Shown in pieces: positions 62,923 to 64,000 of a DNA stretch of 64,000 nucleotides (positions are counted from its first letter, which is position 1; each line of letters opens with the position of its first letter). The notes below the pieces were generated by a model. It ran no database searches. It was not told the DNA's origin and worked only from the letters and a program-made list of their open reading frames with translations. The position numbers and the translations under genes were made by a program. Source of the stretch: Paenibacillus sp. RUD330 (GTDB lineage: Bacteria > Bacillota > Bacilli > Paenibacillales > Paenibacillaceae); contig NZ_CP022655.2 in assembly GCF_002243345.2 (NCBI RefSeq), positions 3,970,501-4,034,500 of the forward strand, read 5' to 3'.

Positions 62923-64000
62923 ATGCCAGCATATCATCCCTACAGCGAGGCGGAAGCGGTCGAGCTCGCCCGCACGGTGGGAGGCGTCTTCGCTCCCGGA
63001 GCGGAGCTGGAATGCACCGAGATCGGCGACGGCAACCTGAATCTCGTCTTCCATATTACCGAACCTGCGACCGGCAAAGGGCTCATCGTGAAGCAGGCGC
63101 TGCCTTATGTCAAAGTATTCGGCGAGTCCTGGCCGCTGTCGGTCGACCGCGCGCGGATCGAGGGCGAAGCCCTCAAGATCCAGCACAGCCTGGCGCCCGA
63201 GCTGGTGCCGCAAGTCTATTTCACCGACCACGAGCAGGCCATCACCGTCATGGAAGACCTCAGCAGCCATGTCATCATGCGCAAGGGACTGATGGAAGGC
63301 ACTCTGTATCCGCGGTTCGCGAGCGACATCTCCACCTTCCTCGCCCAGACGCTGTTCTTCACGTCGGATCTCGGCATGAGCCAGCAGGAGAAGAAGCTGC
63401 GCCAGCAGTCGTTCGTCAACGTGGAGCTGTGCCAGATCACGGAAGACCTCATCTTCGACGAGCCTTACCGCGAGCATGAGCGCAACAGCTGCGAGGATTC
63501 CATCGCCGACGAGGCGCTGGCGCTCCGCACGGACGCCGCGCTCCATCTGGAAATCGCCGTGTTGAGGGAGAAGTTCCTCACCCGCGGAGAGGCGCTGATC
63601 CACGGAGACCTGCATACCGGCAGCATCTTCGCCCTACCCGACTCCACCAAGGTGATCGATCCCGAATTCGCCTTCTACGGCCCGATGGGCTTCGATATCG
63701 GCGCGGTCATCGCGAACCTGCTGCTCAACTTTGCCGGACAGGAGCACTGGAGCCCGGAGGCGGATTCCCGCAAGCAGTACCGGGAATTCCTCGCGGAGAC
63801 CGTTCGCGGCGTATGGACGCAGTTCGCCGCCAAGTTCCGCACGCTGTGGGACGAGCACGGCAAGGATCCCGTCTTCTCCGCCGCGGAGGGCTTCCAGGAT
63901 CTCTATATGAGCCGGCTGCTGGAGGATACGGCCGGATTCGCCGGAGCCAAGATGATCCGCCGCGTCGTCGGCTTCGCCCATGTCGCCGATCTGGACGCGA
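62923..64000 (+). CDS. mtnK: S-methyl-5-thioribose kinase MtnK (3' end beyond window)
   Basis: The first 359 residues of about 400. ELECTEIGDGNLNLVFHI is the nucleotide-binding loop, LIHGDLHTGSIF the catalytic (Brenner) loop, and IDPEFAFYGPMGFDIG the metal-binding DPE motif. It phosphorylates methylthioribose in the methionine salvage pathway. ATG 62923 follows AAAGGTGG. The gene is cut by the window edge. Confidence 0.92.
   Translation, partial: MPAYHPYSEAEAVELARTVGGVFAPGAELECTEIGDGNLNLVFHITEPATGKGLIVKQALPYVKVFGESWPLSVDRARIEGEALKIQHSLAPELVPQVYFTDHEQAITVMEDLSSHVIMRKGLMEGTLYPRFASDISTFLAQTLFFTSDLGMSQQEKKLRQQSFVNVELCQITEDLIFDEPYREHERNSCEDSIADEALALRTDAALHLEIAVLREKFLTRGEALIHGDLHTGSIFALPDSTKVIDPEFAFYGPMGFDIGAVIANLLLNFAGQEHWSPEADSRKQYREFLAETVRGVWTQFAAKFRTLWDEHGKDPVFSAAEGFQDLYMSRLLEDTAGFAGAKMIRRVVGFAHVADLDA

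Overview
The window looks like chromosomal DNA of a GC-rich, endospore-forming member of the Paenibacillaceae (Paenibacillus, Cohnella or a close relative). The evidence is a block of Bacillales sporulation genes (ytrH, ytrI, ytpI, ytvI, cotJABC, YheC/YheD proteins), a Bacillota-type SUF operon with sufU, a PBSX-like tail region, strong purine-rich ribosome binding sites and heavy use of G/C-ending codons. No rRNA, tRNA, insertion sequence or CRISPR array was seen.

Left part (1-11.6 kb): the end of an unknown gene, then dnaE (replicative polymerase) on the minus strand. Its C-terminal linker is a GC-rich tandem repeat that contains two apparent single-base frameshifts. Opposite are ytrH-ytrI (with a sigma-E-type promoter) and ytpI. 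Next come a divergent second sliding clamp (DnaN paralogue) preceded by a ribbon-helix-helix protein, a YtoI-type CBS/hot-dog regulator, an orphan Spo0B-type histidine kinase, a small membrane protein and yheA.

11.9-19.3 kb: a plus-strand cluster of five consecutive YheC/YheD-family ATP-grasp proteins with one GNAT acetyltransferase, preceded by a sigma-K-like promoter, consistent with a spore-coat role.

19.4-39.3 kb: mixed housekeeping and sporulation genes. These are a HAD phosphatase, a phosphodiester glycosidase, an EmrE-type transporter, a Gly/Pro/Phe repeat protein with a sigma-K -10, cotJABC, a class A penicillin-binding protein, a YwaF-type membrane protein, ytvI, a CBS/CorC protein, the radical SAM protein YfkAB, two HD-GYP proteins, a YunD-like nucleotidase, and a molybdopterin group (moaA, a moaD-moaE fusion, a MoeB/ThiF-like E1 enzyme), ending with a DUF3977 gene.

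39.4-55.5 kb: a complete contractile-tail cassette of PBSX type. It holds an XRE repressor, an ImmA-type protease, a putative late activator, tail completion proteins, sheath, tube, frameshifted chaperone, tape measure, baseplate, fibre, XhlA/holin and an amidase endolysin. There is no terminase, portal, capsid or integrase, so the locus reads as a phage-tail-like bacteriocin (tailocin) rather than a prophage. Its control DNA is unusually legible: three 17-bp repressor-like palindromes and a tandem 11-bp iteron array in front of the tail operon.

55.7-64 kb: a manganese catalase, the sufCDSUB iron-sulfur cluster operon, a DUF1802 gene and the start of mtnK (methionine salvage), which runs off the window.
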